Assembly (NCBI RefSeq): GCF_003173055.1
Contig: NZ_QGLF01000004.1
Coordinates: 248,001-312,000 of the forward strand
Direction: 5' to 3'
Length of the DNA: 64,000 nucleotides
Source of the DNA: Zavarzinia compransoris
Lineage (GTDB): Bacteria > Pseudomonadota > Alphaproteobacteria > Zavarziniales > Zavarziniaceae
Below the pieces are notes generated by a model. The model did no database searches. It had not been told where the DNA came from and saw only the letters and a list, made by a program, of their open reading frames with translations. Position numbers and translations under genes: made by a program. Positions 15,810 to 25,500 of the stretch are shown here, in pieces (positions within the stretch are counted from its first letter, which is position 1; each line of letters starts with the position of its first letter).

Positions 15810-16583
15810 TCAGAAGGGCAGGATGGCGTCGAGGACCTGCTGGCCGTAGCGCGGCTGCTGCACGTCCGAGATCTGGCCCCGGCCGCCGTAGGAGATGCGC
15901 GCCTCGGCGATCTGGGTGTGCCGGATGGTATTGGCGGCGGTGATGTCCGAGGGGCGGACGATGCCGGCGATCAGCAATTCCCGCACTTCGTAGTTCACCC
16001 GCACCTCCTGCCGGCCCTGGATCACCAGGTTGCCGTTCGGCAGCACCTGGGTGACGACGGCGGCGACCGTCATCCTCACCGCTTCCGAGCGCTTGATGGT
16101 GCCGTTGCCGCTGGTCGCGGTGCCGGACGAGAGGTCGACCGCGGCCGCCGGGGCATAGCCCGCGGGCAGGGCCTGGCCGACGACGCTGGTCTCGAGGCCG
16201 AAGAGGCCGCCGAGGCCGAGGTTCTCGGTCGAATCCCGGGTGCGCCCGGTCTGGTTCTTCACGTCCGCCTGGTCGGTGATGTCGATCGCGACGGTCAGGA
16301 TGTCGCCGACGCGGGCGGCCCGGTTGTCCTTGAAGAAGGCGCGCGAACCCTGCTGCCACAGGCTGGACGAGGCGGACGCGCCGGCGCCGGGGTCGTTCGG
16401 CATGGGCAGGCTGACCGGCGTATAGCCGGGCGCCGCGGTCGGGTTGGCGATCGGGGTCAGGTCCGGGGCGCGGCCGACCCGGTCGAGCCGTTCCGCCATG
16501 CCCGAACAGGCGCCGAGCGAGCCGGCGGCGGCGATCACGAGGAGGAGGCGGGCAAAGCGGGAGGGGGCGATCTTCTCGAACAT
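15810..16583 (-). CDS. flgH: Flagellar L-ring protein FlgH
   Basis: 257 residues with lipobox GSLGAC (Cys26). FlgH is the outer-membrane lipoprotein ring around the rod. Family motifs: SLWQQGSRAFFKDNRAARVG, DILTVAIDITDQADVKNQT and the C-terminal LVIQGRQEVRVNYEVREL with ANTIRHTQIAEARISYGG and YGQQVLDAILPF. Last gene of the flgF-flgG-flgA-flgH unit; a hairpin follows. Confidence 0.96.
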   Translation of the reverse strand: MFEKIAPSRFARLLLVIAAAGSLGACSGMAERLDRVGRAPDLTPIANPTAAPGYTPVSLPMPNDPGAGASASSSLWQQGSRAFFKDNRAARVGDILTVAIDITDQADVKNQTGRTRDSTENLGLGGLFGLETSVVGQALPAGYAPAAAVDLSSGTATSGNGTIKRSEAVRMTVAAVVTQVLPNGNLVIQGRQEVRVNYEVRELLIAGIVRPSDITAANTIRHTQIAEARISYGGRGQISDVQQPRYGQQVLDAILPF

Positions 16584-16615
16584 GGCGGTGGCCTTCTGGC
16601 GGTTCGGTTTCGGGA

Positions 16616-17113
16616 TTACATGTCGGGATTGGCGGCCGAAAGGACGACCGGCTGGGGCGAGACCGGCACTTCGGCCATGCCCGGCCCGGTGATCACGGCC
16701 TGCACGATGCGCAGCGAGGCGAGGTTCATCACCTTGATCACCTCGCCCAGGGCGCCCTGTTCCATCGCCTTGGCGGTGGTCGCCAGTTCGATGCCGGGCA
16801 TGGAGACGCGGATGGTGACGAGGCTGCCCTTGGTGACCAGCAGGGGCTGGCGCACCTCGCTGCGGGCGACGGCGCGGCCGGCGCGGAGCGTCTTCCGCGC
16901 GGCGAGGCCGATCATCTCGTCCATCTCGGTGAAGACATTGCCGGCAATGCGGCCGGTCACCGTCACCTCGGTCAGGTCGTCGGGGCCGATCACCTCGCCG
17001 GGGCCGAGGTCGCGCAGCAGCACGGGGATGGTGGTCGCTTCCTCGGCCTTCACCGGGATGGCGAGGCCATAGGCCAGGATGAACAGCAGGATGCCGGCGG
17101 CAATGCGGATCAT
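16616..17113 (-). CDS. flgA: Flagellar P-ring assembly chaperone FlgA
   Basis: 165 residues with a signal peptide (1-23, cut after VKA). FlgA is the periplasmic chaperone for P-ring assembly. The SAF-type core is seen in VIGPDDLTEVTVTGRIAGNV and GLAARKTLRAGRAVARSEV, and the C-terminal half shows VTKGSLVTIRVSMPGIELAT with GEVIKVMNLASLRIVQAVIT. It is short compared with enterobacterial FlgA, as is usual in this class. It lies 12 bases after flgG. Confidence 0.94.
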   Translation of the reverse strand: MIRIAAGILLFILAYGLAIPVKAEEATTIPVLLRDLGPGEVIGPDDLTEVTVTGRIAGNVFTEMDEMIGLAARKTLRAGRAVARSEVRQPLLVTKGSLVTIRVSMPGIELATTAKAMEQGALGEVIKVMNLASLRIVQAVITGPGMAEVPVSPQPVVLSAANPDM

Positions 17114-17125
17114 GGTCCCGTCTCC

Positions 17126-17914
17126 TCAGCGCAATTGAGTGATCGTCTGCAGCATCTCGTCCGATGCCGTGATCACCTTGGAGTTGAGTTCATAGGCGCG
17201 CTGGGCCGAGATCAGGTTGGTGATCTCCTGCACCGGGTTCACGTTGGAGACTTCGACATAGCCCTGAAGCAGGGTGCCGAAGCCGGCGCTGCCCGGAATG
17301 CCCACGGTCGGCGTGCCCGAGGCCGGCGTTTCCAGGAACAGGTTGTTGCCCGTCGCCTCGAGGCCGGCCGGATTGATGAAGGTGGCAAGGTCGAGCTGGC
17401 CGACCACTTGGGGCGCCACCTGGCCGGTCAGGGTCACCGCGACCTCGCCCGAGGCGGAGATCGAAACCTCGACCGCATTGGCCGGGATGACGATGCCGGG
17501 CTGCACCGCATAGCCGTCCTGGGTGACCAGTTCGCCGTTGCCGTTCAGTTGCAGGGCGCCGGCCCGCGTATAGGCTTCGTCGCCGCTCGGCAGTTGGATG
17601 CGGAAATAGCCTTCGCCCTGGATGCCGAGATCATAGGTATTCTCGGTCATGTTCATGTTGCCCTGGCCCATGATGCGGTAGACCGAGCCGGTCTTGACGC
17701 CGGTGCCGAGCTGGATGCCGCTCGGGATCACCGTGCCGGCATCGGACGAGGTGGTGCCCATGCGCTTCAGGTTCTCGTACAGCAGGTCCTGGAACTCGGC
17801 GCGCTGGCGCTTGAAGCCGGTCGTCGACATGTTGGCGAGGTTGTTCGAGATCACTTCGACGTTGAGCTGCTGGGCCAGCATGCCGGTCGCGCCGATGGAA
17901 AGGCTGCGCATCAT
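17126..17914 (-). CDS. flgG: Flagellar distal rod protein FlgG
   Basis: 262 residues, standard length. Starts MMRSLSIGATGMLAQQLNVE followed by VISNNLANMSTTGFKRQRAE, the hallmark N-terminal rod/hook motif; YDLGIQGEGYFRIQLPSGD and TRAGALQLNGNGELVTQDGY mark the central FlgG domain, and VNPVQEITNLISAQRAYELN the C-terminal helix. Lies 15 bases after flgF. Confidence 0.97.
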   Translation of the reverse strand: MMRSLSIGATGMLAQQLNVEVISNNLANMSTTGFKRQRAEFQDLLYENLKRMGTTSSDAGTVIPSGIQLGTGVKTGSVYRIMGQGNMNMTENTYDLGIQGEGYFRIQLPSGDEAYTRAGALQLNGNGELVTQDGYAVQPGIVIPANAVEVSISASGEVAVTLTGQVAPQVVGQLDLATFINPAGLEATGNNLFLETPASGTPTVGIPGSAGFGTLLQGYVEVSNVNPVQEITNLISAQRAYELNSKVITASDEMLQTITQLR

Positions 17915-17929
17915 TCAATCTCCTTCGGC

Positions 17930-18667
17930 TCAGGCCTGGGACAGCTTGCCCAGGCGCTGGATGGCGGTGCGCTGAAGCTCGTTGTCGCTGGTCAAGAGGT
18001 TCTGCATGGTCTGGTAGCGGCGTTGCAGCTCGATCATCCGGGTCATCTCGACCACCGGCTGCACGTTGGAGCCTTCCAGCATGCCCTGGACCAGCCGGGT
18101 GGTTTCCGGGGCGGGCTGGGCGGCGGCGCCGTCGCCGGCCTCGAACAGGCTGTCGCCGACGGCGCGCAACGCCTGCTGGTTGTCGAAGGCGACCATGCCG
18201 ACCCGGCCGATCTGGGTATCGCCCTGGGCGATGGTGCCGTCGGCGCTGATCACCGGGGTGCCCAGGGTGGTGTCGTTCACCGTGATCTCGGCGCCGCCGT
18301 CGTCGAGCAGGGCATAGCCCTCGCGGGTGACGAGGCGACCGTCCGCATCCATGGTGAAATGGCCGTTCCGCGTGTAGCGGACGCCGTCCGGCGTCTGCAC
18401 CGACAGGAAGCCCTCGCCGTTCAGGGCGATGTCGAAGGGATTGCCGGTCGGGGTCAGCACGCCTGCCCTGGTGTCGCGGGCGATGCCGAAATCGAGCACG
18501 AAGGAGACCGGCTTCCGCGGCCCGGCCTCCATCACATATTCCTGGAACACCGGGCGCTGGGCCCGGTAGGCGGTGGTGTTCAGGTTGGCGATGTTGTTGG
18601 CGACCATGTCCATCTGGCGTTCCAGCACCATCTGCTGCGACAGACCGACGTAAAGCGCGTTTTCCAT
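17930..18667 (-). CDS. flgF: Flagellar proximal rod protein FlgF
   Basis: 245 residues from ATG 18667, preceded by GGAGACGGGTGAG. Rod protein motifs: QQMVLERQMDMVANNIANLN near the N-terminus, FDIALNGEGFLSVQTPDGVR with YTRNGHFTMDADGRLVTREG in the centre, and VVEMTRMIELQRRYQTMQNL at the end. First gene of a four-gene rod/ring unit driven by a sigma-54 promoter 68 bases upstream. Confidence 0.96.
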   Translation of the reverse strand: MENALYVGLSQQMVLERQMDMVANNIANLNTTAYRAQRPVFQEYVMEAGPRKPVSFVLDFGIARDTRAGVLTPTGNPFDIALNGEGFLSVQTPDGVRYTRNGHFTMDADGRLVTREGYALLDDGGAEITVNDTTLGTPVISADGTIAQGDTQIGRVGMVAFDNQQALRAVGDSLFEAGDGAAAQPAPETTRLVQGMLEGSNVQPVVEMTRMIELQRRYQTMQNLLTSDNELQRTAIQRLGKLSQA

Positions 18668-18735
18668 CTCACCCGTCTCCTTAAGACCGCCCGGACAACC
18701 GTTCTGGCGCGGCGGCCGATTTCGACAAATTGCTG

Positions 18736-18751
18736 TGCATGCCCCGTGCCA
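18736..18751 (-). promoter_or_regulatory. Sigma-54 promoter of the flgF-flgG-flgA-flgH unit
   Basis: Minus strand TGGCACGGGGCATGCA: GG and GC separated by 10 bases; TGGCACG is a perfect -24 element and ATGCA a good -12 element. This is the best sigma-54 match in the window. Confidence 0.85.
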
Positions 18752-18827
18752 AGCTCTAACCATTTGAAAATGCTTGATTTATCGGGAAAGATGGCGGGGC
18801 GGCGGCGATGCCGGGCGGACGCTTCTG

Positions 18828-18846
18828 CCCGGCAGAAGCTGCCGGG
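18828..18846. promoter_or_regulatory. Perfect 19-bp FlbD-site-like dyad between flgF and fliL
   Basis: CCCGGCA-GAAGC-TGCCGGG has 7-bp perfect arms and a 5-base centre, the same design as the dyad at 13168-13186. It is 77 bp upstream of the flgF sigma-54 promoter and 86 bp before the fliL ATG on the opposite strand. A related sequence GCCGGGC...GCCCGGC overlaps its left side (about 18809-18832). Confidence 0.65.
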
Positions 18847-18931
18847 TGGCGGCAGCGCGAAAACCGCTTGTTAACGAAGATCGGCGTAAATGAACGTCGG
18901 ATCGCGATGAAGAAGGGAATCGGGCGGCGCC

Positions 18932-19534
18932 ATGGCCAGCAATGCGGCATCCCAGCAGGACCTCGATTCCCTGGTTTCCGGCCTTGCCCCCGGCGACGGG
19001 GCGGAGGGCGGCGAGGGCAAGAAGAAGAAAGGCCGCAAGCTGCTCTTCATCCTGCTGCCGGTCGCCCTGCTGCTGCTGGGCGGCGGCGGGGCCTATGTCG
19101 CCGGCCTGCTCGATCCCCTGCTCGGCAAGACCGAGGAGGCGGCGGACGGCCATGGCGGCGAGGCCGCCCACGGCGAGGTGAAGCCGGGCGAGGGCAAGCC
19201 GGGCGAGCACGGCGCGGCGGCCGCGGCCGATCCCGTCTTCTACGACCTGCCGGACATGCTGGTGAACCTGCACACCACCGGCACCCGCGCCGCCTATCTG
19301 AAGATCAAGCTGGCGCTGCAATATACCGATCCCCTGATGACGCCGGTGCTCCAGAAGGTGCAGCCCCGGATCATCGACAGTTTCCAGATCTATCTCCGCG
19401 AATTGCGGATCGAGGATCTCGAAGGCTCGGCCGGGCTGATGCGCCTCAAGGAGGAATTGCTCGCCCGGTCCAACCAGTTGATGGCCCCGGCCCGGATCGA
19501 CGACGTCCTGTTCAAGGAAATGCTGGTGCAGTGA
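18932..19534 (+). CDS. fliL: Flagellar basal-body-associated protein FliL
   Basis: 200 residues. FliL surrounds the stator units at the inner membrane. One membrane helix (about 36-58, KLLFILLPVALLLLGGGGAY) follows a Lys-rich cytoplasmic stretch; the periplasmic FliL domain shows YDLPDMLVNLHTTGTRAAYL, KIKLALQYTDP and the C-terminal RLKEELLARSNQLMAPARID with VLFKEMLVQ. TTAAC, a CtrA half-site, lies 57 bases upstream. The TGA overlaps the fliM ATG. Confidence 0.93.
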   Translation: MASNAASQQDLDSLVSGLAPGDGAEGGEGKKKKGRKLLFILLPVALLLLGGGGAYVAGLLDPLLGKTEEAADGHGGEAAHGEVKPGEGKPGEHGAAAAADPVFYDLPDMLVNLHTTGTRAAYLKIKLALQYTDPLMTPVLQKVQPRIIDSFQIYLRELRIEDLEGSAGLMRLKEELLARSNQLMAPARIDDVLFKEMLVQ

Positions 19535-20679
19535 TGGCGGGCGAGCAGGACCAGGCCGGCACGCCGGTGGACGAGGACGCGCTGGCCGCGGAATGGGCCG
19601 CCATGGCCGGCGGCGACGAGCCCGACGAAGCGGGCGAGGGGGCCGCGGCGGCGGATGCCGACGACGCCGGCCTGCCCGAGGATGCGGCCCTGGCCGGCCA
19701 GTCCGGCCGGGCGCTGAGCCAGGACGAGATCGACAGCCTGCTCGGCTTCGATGCGGTCGATGCCGGCGCCAATGCCCAGACCGGCATCCGCTCGATCATC
19801 AATTCCTCGCTGGTCTCCTATGGCCGGCTGCCCATGCTCGAAATCGTCTTCGACCGGCTGGTGCGGCTGCTCTCCACCTCGATGCGCAATTTCACCTCGG
19901 ACAATGTCGAGGTGACGCTGGACAACATCACTTCGATCCGCTTCGGCGAATATCTGAACTCGATCCCGCTGCCGGCGATCCTGGCCGTGTTCCGGGCCGA
20001 GGAATGGGACAATTACGGTCTCCTGACGGTCGAATCCAACCTGATCTATTCGATCGTCGACGTGCTGCTCGGCGGGCGCAAGGGCACGACGCCGATGCGC
20101 ATCGAGGGCCGGCCCTATACGACGATCGAGCGCAACCTGGTCGAGCGCATGGTGATGGTCGTCCTCAAGGACATGAAGACCGCCTTCGAGCCGTTGACCC
20201 CGGTCGATTTCCATTTCGACCGGCTGGAGGTGAACCCGCGCTTCGCCACCATCGCCCGCGATCCCAATGCGGCGATCCTGGTCAAGCTCCGCGTCGACAT
20301 GGAGGATCGCGGCGGGCGCATCGAACTGGTGCTGCCCTATGCCACCATCGAGCCGGTGCGCGAGCTTCTGCTCCAGATGTTCATGGGCGAGAAATTCGGC
20401 CGCGACACCATCTGGGAAAGCCATCTCGCGACCGAATTGTGGTCGACCGAGGTGCAGGTCGACGCCGTTCTCGACGAACAGGTGATGAACCTCGGCGAAG
20501 TCATGAATTTCAAGGTCGGGCAGACCATCATGTTGAATTGCGCGCCCGATTCGCCGATCGAACTGAAGTGCGGCGGCACGCCCATGCTGCGCGGCCGCAT
20601 GGGGCGGATCGGCGCCATGGTCGCGGTCAAGGTCGAGGAATCCCTGATGAAGCCGAAGCGCGGGGGGGGCAAGGGGTGA
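19534..20679 (+). CDS. fliM: Flagellar motor switch protein FliM
   Basis: 381 residues. FliM forms the C-ring and binds CheY-P. The CheY-binding EIDSLLGF motif is at about residues 65-72 rather than at the very N-terminus; a 60-residue acidic Ala/Asp/Glu extension precedes it. The middle domain has SSLVSYGRLPMLEIVFDRLV, NSIPLPAILAVFRAEEWDNY and LGGRKGTTPMRIEGRPYTTI, and the C-terminal FliN-like domain VMNLGEVMNFKVGQTIMLNC. An eight-G run lies just before the stop. ATG of the next gene overlaps the TGA. Confidence 0.96.
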   Translation: MAGEQDQAGTPVDEDALAAEWAAMAGGDEPDEAGEGAAAADADDAGLPEDAALAGQSGRALSQDEIDSLLGFDAVDAGANAQTGIRSIINSSLVSYGRLPMLEIVFDRLVRLLSTSMRNFTSDNVEVTLDNITSIRFGEYLNSIPLPAILAVFRAEEWDNYGLLTVESNLIYSIVDVLLGGRKGTTPMRIEGRPYTTIERNLVERMVMVVLKDMKTAFEPLTPVDFHFDRLEVNPRFATIARDPNAAILVKLRVDMEDRGGRIELVLPYATIEPVRELLLQMFMGEKFGRDTIWESHLATELWSTEVQVDAVLDEQVMNLGEVMNFKVGQTIMLNCAPDSPIELKCGGTPMLRGRMGRIGAMVAVKVEESLMKPKRGGGKG

Positions 20680-21071
20680 TGGGTGCCATCGGTCTGGCCA
20701 TGGACTTGCTGCTCGGCGGGCTCCTGATCGCCACCATCGTGCTGGCCGTGCGCCTGCACCGCAAGCTCCAGGGCCTGCGCGGCGGCCACGACGAATTGCG
20801 CCTGCTGGTCGAAGGCCTGAACGAGGCGACCCGCCGCGCCCAGGCCGGCATCATCGAATTGCGCATGGCGGCGGAGGCCTCGAGCGCCCGCCTCGGCCAC
20901 CAGGTGGAGACGGCACGCAAGGCGACCGACGAATTGTCGCTGCTCGTCGCCTCGGCCGACAATCTGGCGGACCGTCTGGCCCGGGCCGGCTCGCCCGCGC
21001 CGAAGCCGGCCGATCCGGGCCGGCCGGCCGCCGATCCCGCCATCCTGCGCGCCCTGAAGGATATCCGATGA
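20679..21071 (+). CDS. DUF6468 membrane-anchored flagellar-locus protein
   Basis: 130 residues. An N-terminal membrane helix (about 5-24) is followed by a long coiled-coil-like cytoplasmic or periplasmic segment (LHRKLQGLRGGHDELRLLVE, then GLNEATRRAQAGIIELRMAA). The pattern and the position between fliM and the MotE-like gene match the DUF6468 family of alphaproteobacterial flagellar operons. Function is not established. Both gene junctions overlap by four bases. Confidence 0.8.
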   Translation: MGAIGLAMDLLLGGLLIATIVLAVRLHRKLQGLRGGHDELRLLVEGLNEATRRAQAGIIELRMAAEASSARLGHQVETARKATDELSLLVASADNLADRLARAGSPAPKPADPGRPAADPAILRALKDIR

Positions 21072-21745
21072 GCGCGGCCGCCAAGCCCGTCCGCCGCGTC
21101 GCCCTGCTGCCGGTGGTGGCCGGGGTGGCCCTGGCCGTGCTGGCGCTGCGCCTGCCCGAGATGGCGGTCGCGGTCACGCGCTATCTGCCCGCGGCCAACA
21201 GCGCCCGCGCGGCGGAGCCGGCGGCCCCGGCGCCCGCGCCGGCCCCTGCGCCTGTTCCGGCGGCTGCGGCACCTGCGGCGACCCCGACCCCCGCCTTCGA
21301 TCCGGACAAGCTGACCCCGGGCGAGATCGACGTCCTGCAGAATCTGGCCAAGCGCCGGGCCGAACTCGATACAAGGGCCCGCGAACTCGACAGCCGCGAA
21401 GCCCTGATGGCCGCGGCCGAAGCCCGGATCGACAAGAAACTCGCCGAGATCAAGGAGGCGGAGGCGCGCCTCGCCGCGGCGACCGCCAGCCGCAGCGCCG
21501 AGGACGAGGCCCAGATCGCCCGCCTGGTCAAGGTCTACGAGACGATGAAGCCGGCGGATGCCGCCAATATCTTCAATACCCTGGATTTCCCGGTCCTGAT
21601 CGAGGTCGCCGGCCGCATGAAGGAGGCGAAGATCGCCCCCGTGCTGGCGGCCATGGACCCCGAGGCGGCCAAGGCGCTGACCGTCGCCCTGGCCCGCCGC
21701 CGGGGCAGCGAATCGGCGCCGGCGGCAGCGGGCAGCGGCGGCTAG
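21068..21745 (+). CDS. motE: MotE-family (MgtE-N domain) flagellar protein
   Basis: 225 residues. N-terminal membrane anchor (about 8-30), an AP-rich linker (48-78), a charged coiled coil (85-155), then a MgtE-N like domain: LVKVYETMKPADAANIFNTL, IEVAGRMKEAKIAPVLAAMD. In Sinorhizobium MotE chaperones the periplasmic motor protein MotC. No motC is in the window, so the name is used for the family. Downstream lies an intergenic palindromic repeat before cheZ. Confidence 0.75.
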   Translation: MSAAAKPVRRVALLPVVAGVALAVLALRLPEMAVAVTRYLPAANSARAAEPAAPAPAPAPAPVPAAAAPAATPTPAFDPDKLTPGEIDVLQNLAKRRAELDTRARELDSREALMAAAEARIDKKLAEIKEAEARLAAATASRSAEDEAQIARLVKVYETMKPADAANIFNTLDFPVLIEVAGRMKEAKIAPVLAAMDPEAAKALTVALARRRGSESAPAAAGSGG

Positions 21746-21790
21746 GGCATCTTCAGGCGAAGTGGAGCCGGTTCGCCGTCCGAAGATGCC
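21746..21790. repeat. Intergenic palindromic repeat element between motE and cheZ
   Basis: GGCATCTTC (21746-21754) and GAAGATGCC (21782-21790) form outer arms; GGCGAA and TTCGCC form inner arms around GTGGAGCCGG. The motif GCGAAGTGGA-CCGGTTCGCC with ATAGAGCA downstream resembles a family of intergenic palindromes that I recall as common in Rhizobiales genomes. As RNA it would fold into a cruciform-like hairpin that could also slow transcription between motE and cheZ. Confidence 0.6.
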
Positions 21791-21835
21791 TGAAATGAAG
21801 GCGATAGAGCATGGGCAGGCAAAGGTGAACCCTTG

Positions 21836-22546
21836 ATGAGTAACACGACCCGCACCTTCAACGACCGGCGCTTCGCCGACCGCCTCGCCGCCATCGCCGC
21901 CGAGACCGGCGGGCGCGTTCCGGTCGCCGAGATCGGCCGCATCGTCGCCAGCCTGCTCGACAGTCTCGAGGGCGGGCCGGCCGCCGTTCCCGTCCCGGGG
22001 CCTGCCTCTGCTTCCGTCCTTATCCCCGCATCCGTCCCCGCGGTCGCCGACGAGCTGGAAAGCCTGCTCGCCTATATCCACCAGACCCAGGCGGAAATCG
22101 CCGCCCTGCGCCCGGCCGAACTGACCGGCGAGAAAATCCCCCAGGCCAACGACCAGTTGCGCTCGGTGGTCGATGCCACGGAACAGGCGACCGGCGTCTT
22201 CCTCGACATCGCCGAGGAACTGGAGGCCCTGGCCGATACTTTCGGCTCCGCCAACGCGGACGATATCCGCACCATCGCCACCAGGATCTACGAAGCTTCG
22301 AATTTCCAGGACATCACCGGCCAGCGCATCAACAAGGTGACCGAGACGCTGCGCGTGATCGAGGAACGCCTCAGCCGCCTGGTCGAGGTCGGCGGCCGCG
22401 CCCCGGGCGCCGTGCCGCCGCCGCCGGCCCCGGCCGAAGCCGCGCCGGTCCCGGACGGCGGCGATGGCCATCTGCTCAACGGCCCGCAACTGCCGGCGTC
22501 GGCCGCGACCCAGGACGACATCGATCGGCTGTTCGCGTCGATCTGA
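21836..22546 (+). CDS. cheZ: Protein phosphatase CheZ
   Basis: 236 residues. Removes phosphate from CheY-P. The central long helical hairpin is present and the active-site segment ASNFQDITGQRINKVTETLR carries the catalytic Gln of QDITGQ, with the acidic pair IAEELEALAD earlier. The C-terminal tail ATQDDIDRLFASI is the conserved CheY-docking helix. An in-frame TTG lies directly before the chosen ATG at 21836. The proline-rich linker (about 185-215) is typical. Confidence 0.93.
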   Translation: MSNTTRTFNDRRFADRLAAIAAETGGRVPVAEIGRIVASLLDSLEGGPAAVPVPGPASASVLIPASVPAVADELESLLAYIHQTQAEIAALRPAELTGEKIPQANDQLRSVVDATEQATGVFLDIAEELEALADTFGSANADDIRTIATRIYEASNFQDITGQRINKVTETLRVIEERLSRLVEVGGRAPGAVPPPPAPAEAAPVPDGGDGHLLNGPQLPASAATQDDIDRLFASI

Positions 22547-22559
22547 GGCCGAACGCCCG

Positions 22560-25500
22560 ATGTCCCGCCATCGTTTCCTCGCGCCCGCCGGGCGGGGCCG
22601 TGCGCCGACCCTGACTGCGCCGGTGTTGACTGCGCCCGTGCTGGCCGCACTTGCCCTGGTGCTCGCCCTCGGTCTCGGCGGGGACGCCCGGGCCGAGCCG
22701 GCGGCGGTCGGCGTGCGCGGCTGGGATCATGGTGATTACGGCCGCCTCGTCTTCGATCTCGCGCCCGGCATCGACGGGCAGGCCAGCCTCGGCGGCGAGA
22801 TCTTGACCATTACATTCTCGGCCCCGGTCAGGCTCGACGCCGCCACCGCGCTGCGCCGCCTCGGCCGGCTCGCGGCGGGCGCCAGCCTCAGTCCGGACGG
22901 TTTGAGCCTGACCGTCACCCTGAAGCAGCCGGTGAACCTGAAACCCGAACGCTATCAGGACAAGCTGGTCCTGGACCTTCGCCCGGCCGCGGAACCGGCG
23001 AATCCCGCCCCGGCAACGCCCGGGGCCGGAAAGCCCGAGCCGGCGAAACCGGCGCAAGCCGCCCCCGAAACCGCGGCAGCCCCGGCGAAACCCGCGGCCC
23101 CGGCCCCCGAAGCGGCGACCGCACCGGGGAAACCGGCCCCGGCGACGCCGGAAGCGGCGAAACCCGCGGTTCCGGCCCCTGACGCTGCGGCGGCCGTCCC
23201 TGCGAAGCCTGAGGCGGCGAAACCCGCGGTTCCGGCTCCTGACGCTGCGGCGGTCGTCCCTGCGAAGCCGGTTCCGGCGAAGCCTGAGGCGGGAAAACCC
23301 GTGGTTCCGGCCCCTGACGCTGCGGCGCCCGCGCCTGCGAAGCCCGTCCCGGCGAAGCCTGCGGTTCCGGGTCCTGAAGCGGCGATGCCCGATGCGGGGC
23401 ATGGCGTTCCGGCCCACCCGCCGGTCGCGGCGGCCGATGCGGGGCCGGCGGCGGTCACGCTGCGCCAAGGGCTGGGCGGGCCGGAGGTGGTCATGTCGTT
23501 TCCGGCGCCGGTGGGGGCGGCGGTCTTCGGGCGGGGCGATGCGCTCTGGTTCGTGTTCGACGGCCCGGGCGGCGGTCCCGCGCCGGCCCTGGTCAATGCG
23601 CTGGCCGACCTCGGCAAGGTGGAACCCCTGGCGGTCCCCGGCGGTAGCGGCTTCCGCCTGACCGGGCGGCGCCTGCCGCCCCAGGTCTTCGCCGAGGGGA
23701 ACGACTGGCATTTCCTGTTCGGGCCCGAGGCCCGGCCCCCGGCGACGCCGCTGGTGGCGAGCCCGCGGGCCGATGCGGGGGGGCGCATGCGCCTCGTGGT
23801 GCGGGCGCCGGGGGCGACACGGCCCCTGACCCTGACCGATCCCGAAATCGGCGATACGATCCTGGCCGTGCCCGTCGCCGCGGGCGGCAACGGCATCGCC
23901 GTCGGCGGCCGCCTGCCGGATCTCGAATTGCTGGCCAGCGCCCAGGGGCTCGCCTTCGCGCCGCTCGCCGACGACCTGACGGCGGCGGTCGAGGGCGACG
24001 ACGTCGCGATCGGCCGGGCCGGGACCGGGCTTACCCTGTCCGATGTCGCCCTGCGGCCCCAGGCCGCGGCCCGCGGCCTGGGCCAGCGGGCGGAAAGCGA
24101 TCTCGATGTCGGGGCCTGGAACCGGCCGGGTCCGGTCGCCGAACTGCGGAGCCGCCTGGAACGGGAAGCCGCACTTGCGCCGGCGGCGGAAAAGACCGAC
24201 CGCCGCCTGGCCCTTGCCCGTTTCCTGCTCGCCAACGGTTACGCGGCCGAGGCGATCGGCGTCGCCCGCCTGATCGAGGAGCGCGAGCCCGATATCGCCC
24301 AGGTGCCTTCGTTCCGCCTGCTGCGCGGGGCGGCCTATGCCATGCAGGAATGGCACGACAAGGCTTTGGCCGATCTGTCGCTGCCGGCACTCGAATTCGC
24401 GCCGGATGCGGCGCTCTGGCGCGGCTATGCCCTGGCCGCCACCGGCCGCAAAGCGGAGGCGCATAAGGCGTTCGCCGGCTCGCTCGGCGCCATCGACCAT
24501 TACCCGCCCCGGATCGCCGAGCGGCTGCTGAGCGCGGTGGGCGAGGCGGCCCTGGCCGCCGACGACGTCCGCGCCGCCGGCGAGGCCGCCGCGGCCCTGG
24601 CCGCCCGGGCGGAGACGGCGGCCGGCAAGGCCCGGGCGCTCGCCCTTGAGGGCCGGGTGGCGGTGCGCCGGTCGGATGCGGTGGCCGCGCGTGCGGCCTT
24701 CGAGGCGGCGCTGGCCTCGGGCGAGCGCATCGCCCGGGTCGATGCCGAACTGGGCCTGATCGAACTCGGCCTTGCCGACGGCAGCCTCGGCCGGGCCGAG
24801 GCCATCGCCCGGCTCGACCGCCTGCGCTATGCCTGGCGCGGCGACGACAAGGAACTGGCGGTGTTGCGCCGCCTCGCCGACCTGCAACTGGCCGAGGGGC
24901 GCTGGCGCGACGGTCTCGACACGCTGCGCCTGGCGATGAAGCTGTTCCCGCGCGATCCCGGTTATGCCGCCCTGCAGGAAACCCAGAACACCGCCTTCCG
25001 CCGCCTGTTCCTGGGCGGTGCCGCCGATGCCCTGCCGCCGGTGCAGGCGGTTTCGCTCTATTTCGACTATCGCGACCTGACGCCGCTCGGCCCCGAGGGC
25101 GACGACATGATCCGCCGCCTGTCCGACCGCCTGGTCCAGGTCGACCTGCTGGACCAGGCGAAGACGCTGCTGGCGCATCAGGTGAACAACCGGCTTCAGG
25201 GTATCGCCAAATCCCGGGTCGCGGCCCGTCTCGCCCTGCTGCATCTGCTGGACCACGAGCCGGACCGGGCGCTGGCCGTCCTCGACGGTTCGGAACAGCC
25301 GGTCCTGCCGGAAGGAACGGCGCGGCTGCGCCGCCTGCTGCGGGCAAGGGCGCTGGCCGACCAGGGCCGGGCCGCCGAGGCGAAGACCCTGCTGGCCGCC
25401 GATCCCGGCCAGGACGCCGCCGTTCTCGCCGCCGAAATCACCTGGGAAGCGCGGGACTGGCCGGCGGCGGCGGCGGCGCTGGCCAGGCTGCTGGCCGACG

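Noticed and set aside
18841-18931. Sigma-54 promoter for fliL
   Set aside because: Several GG dinucleotides occur, but none has GC exactly 10 bases downstream with acceptable flanks on the plus strand.
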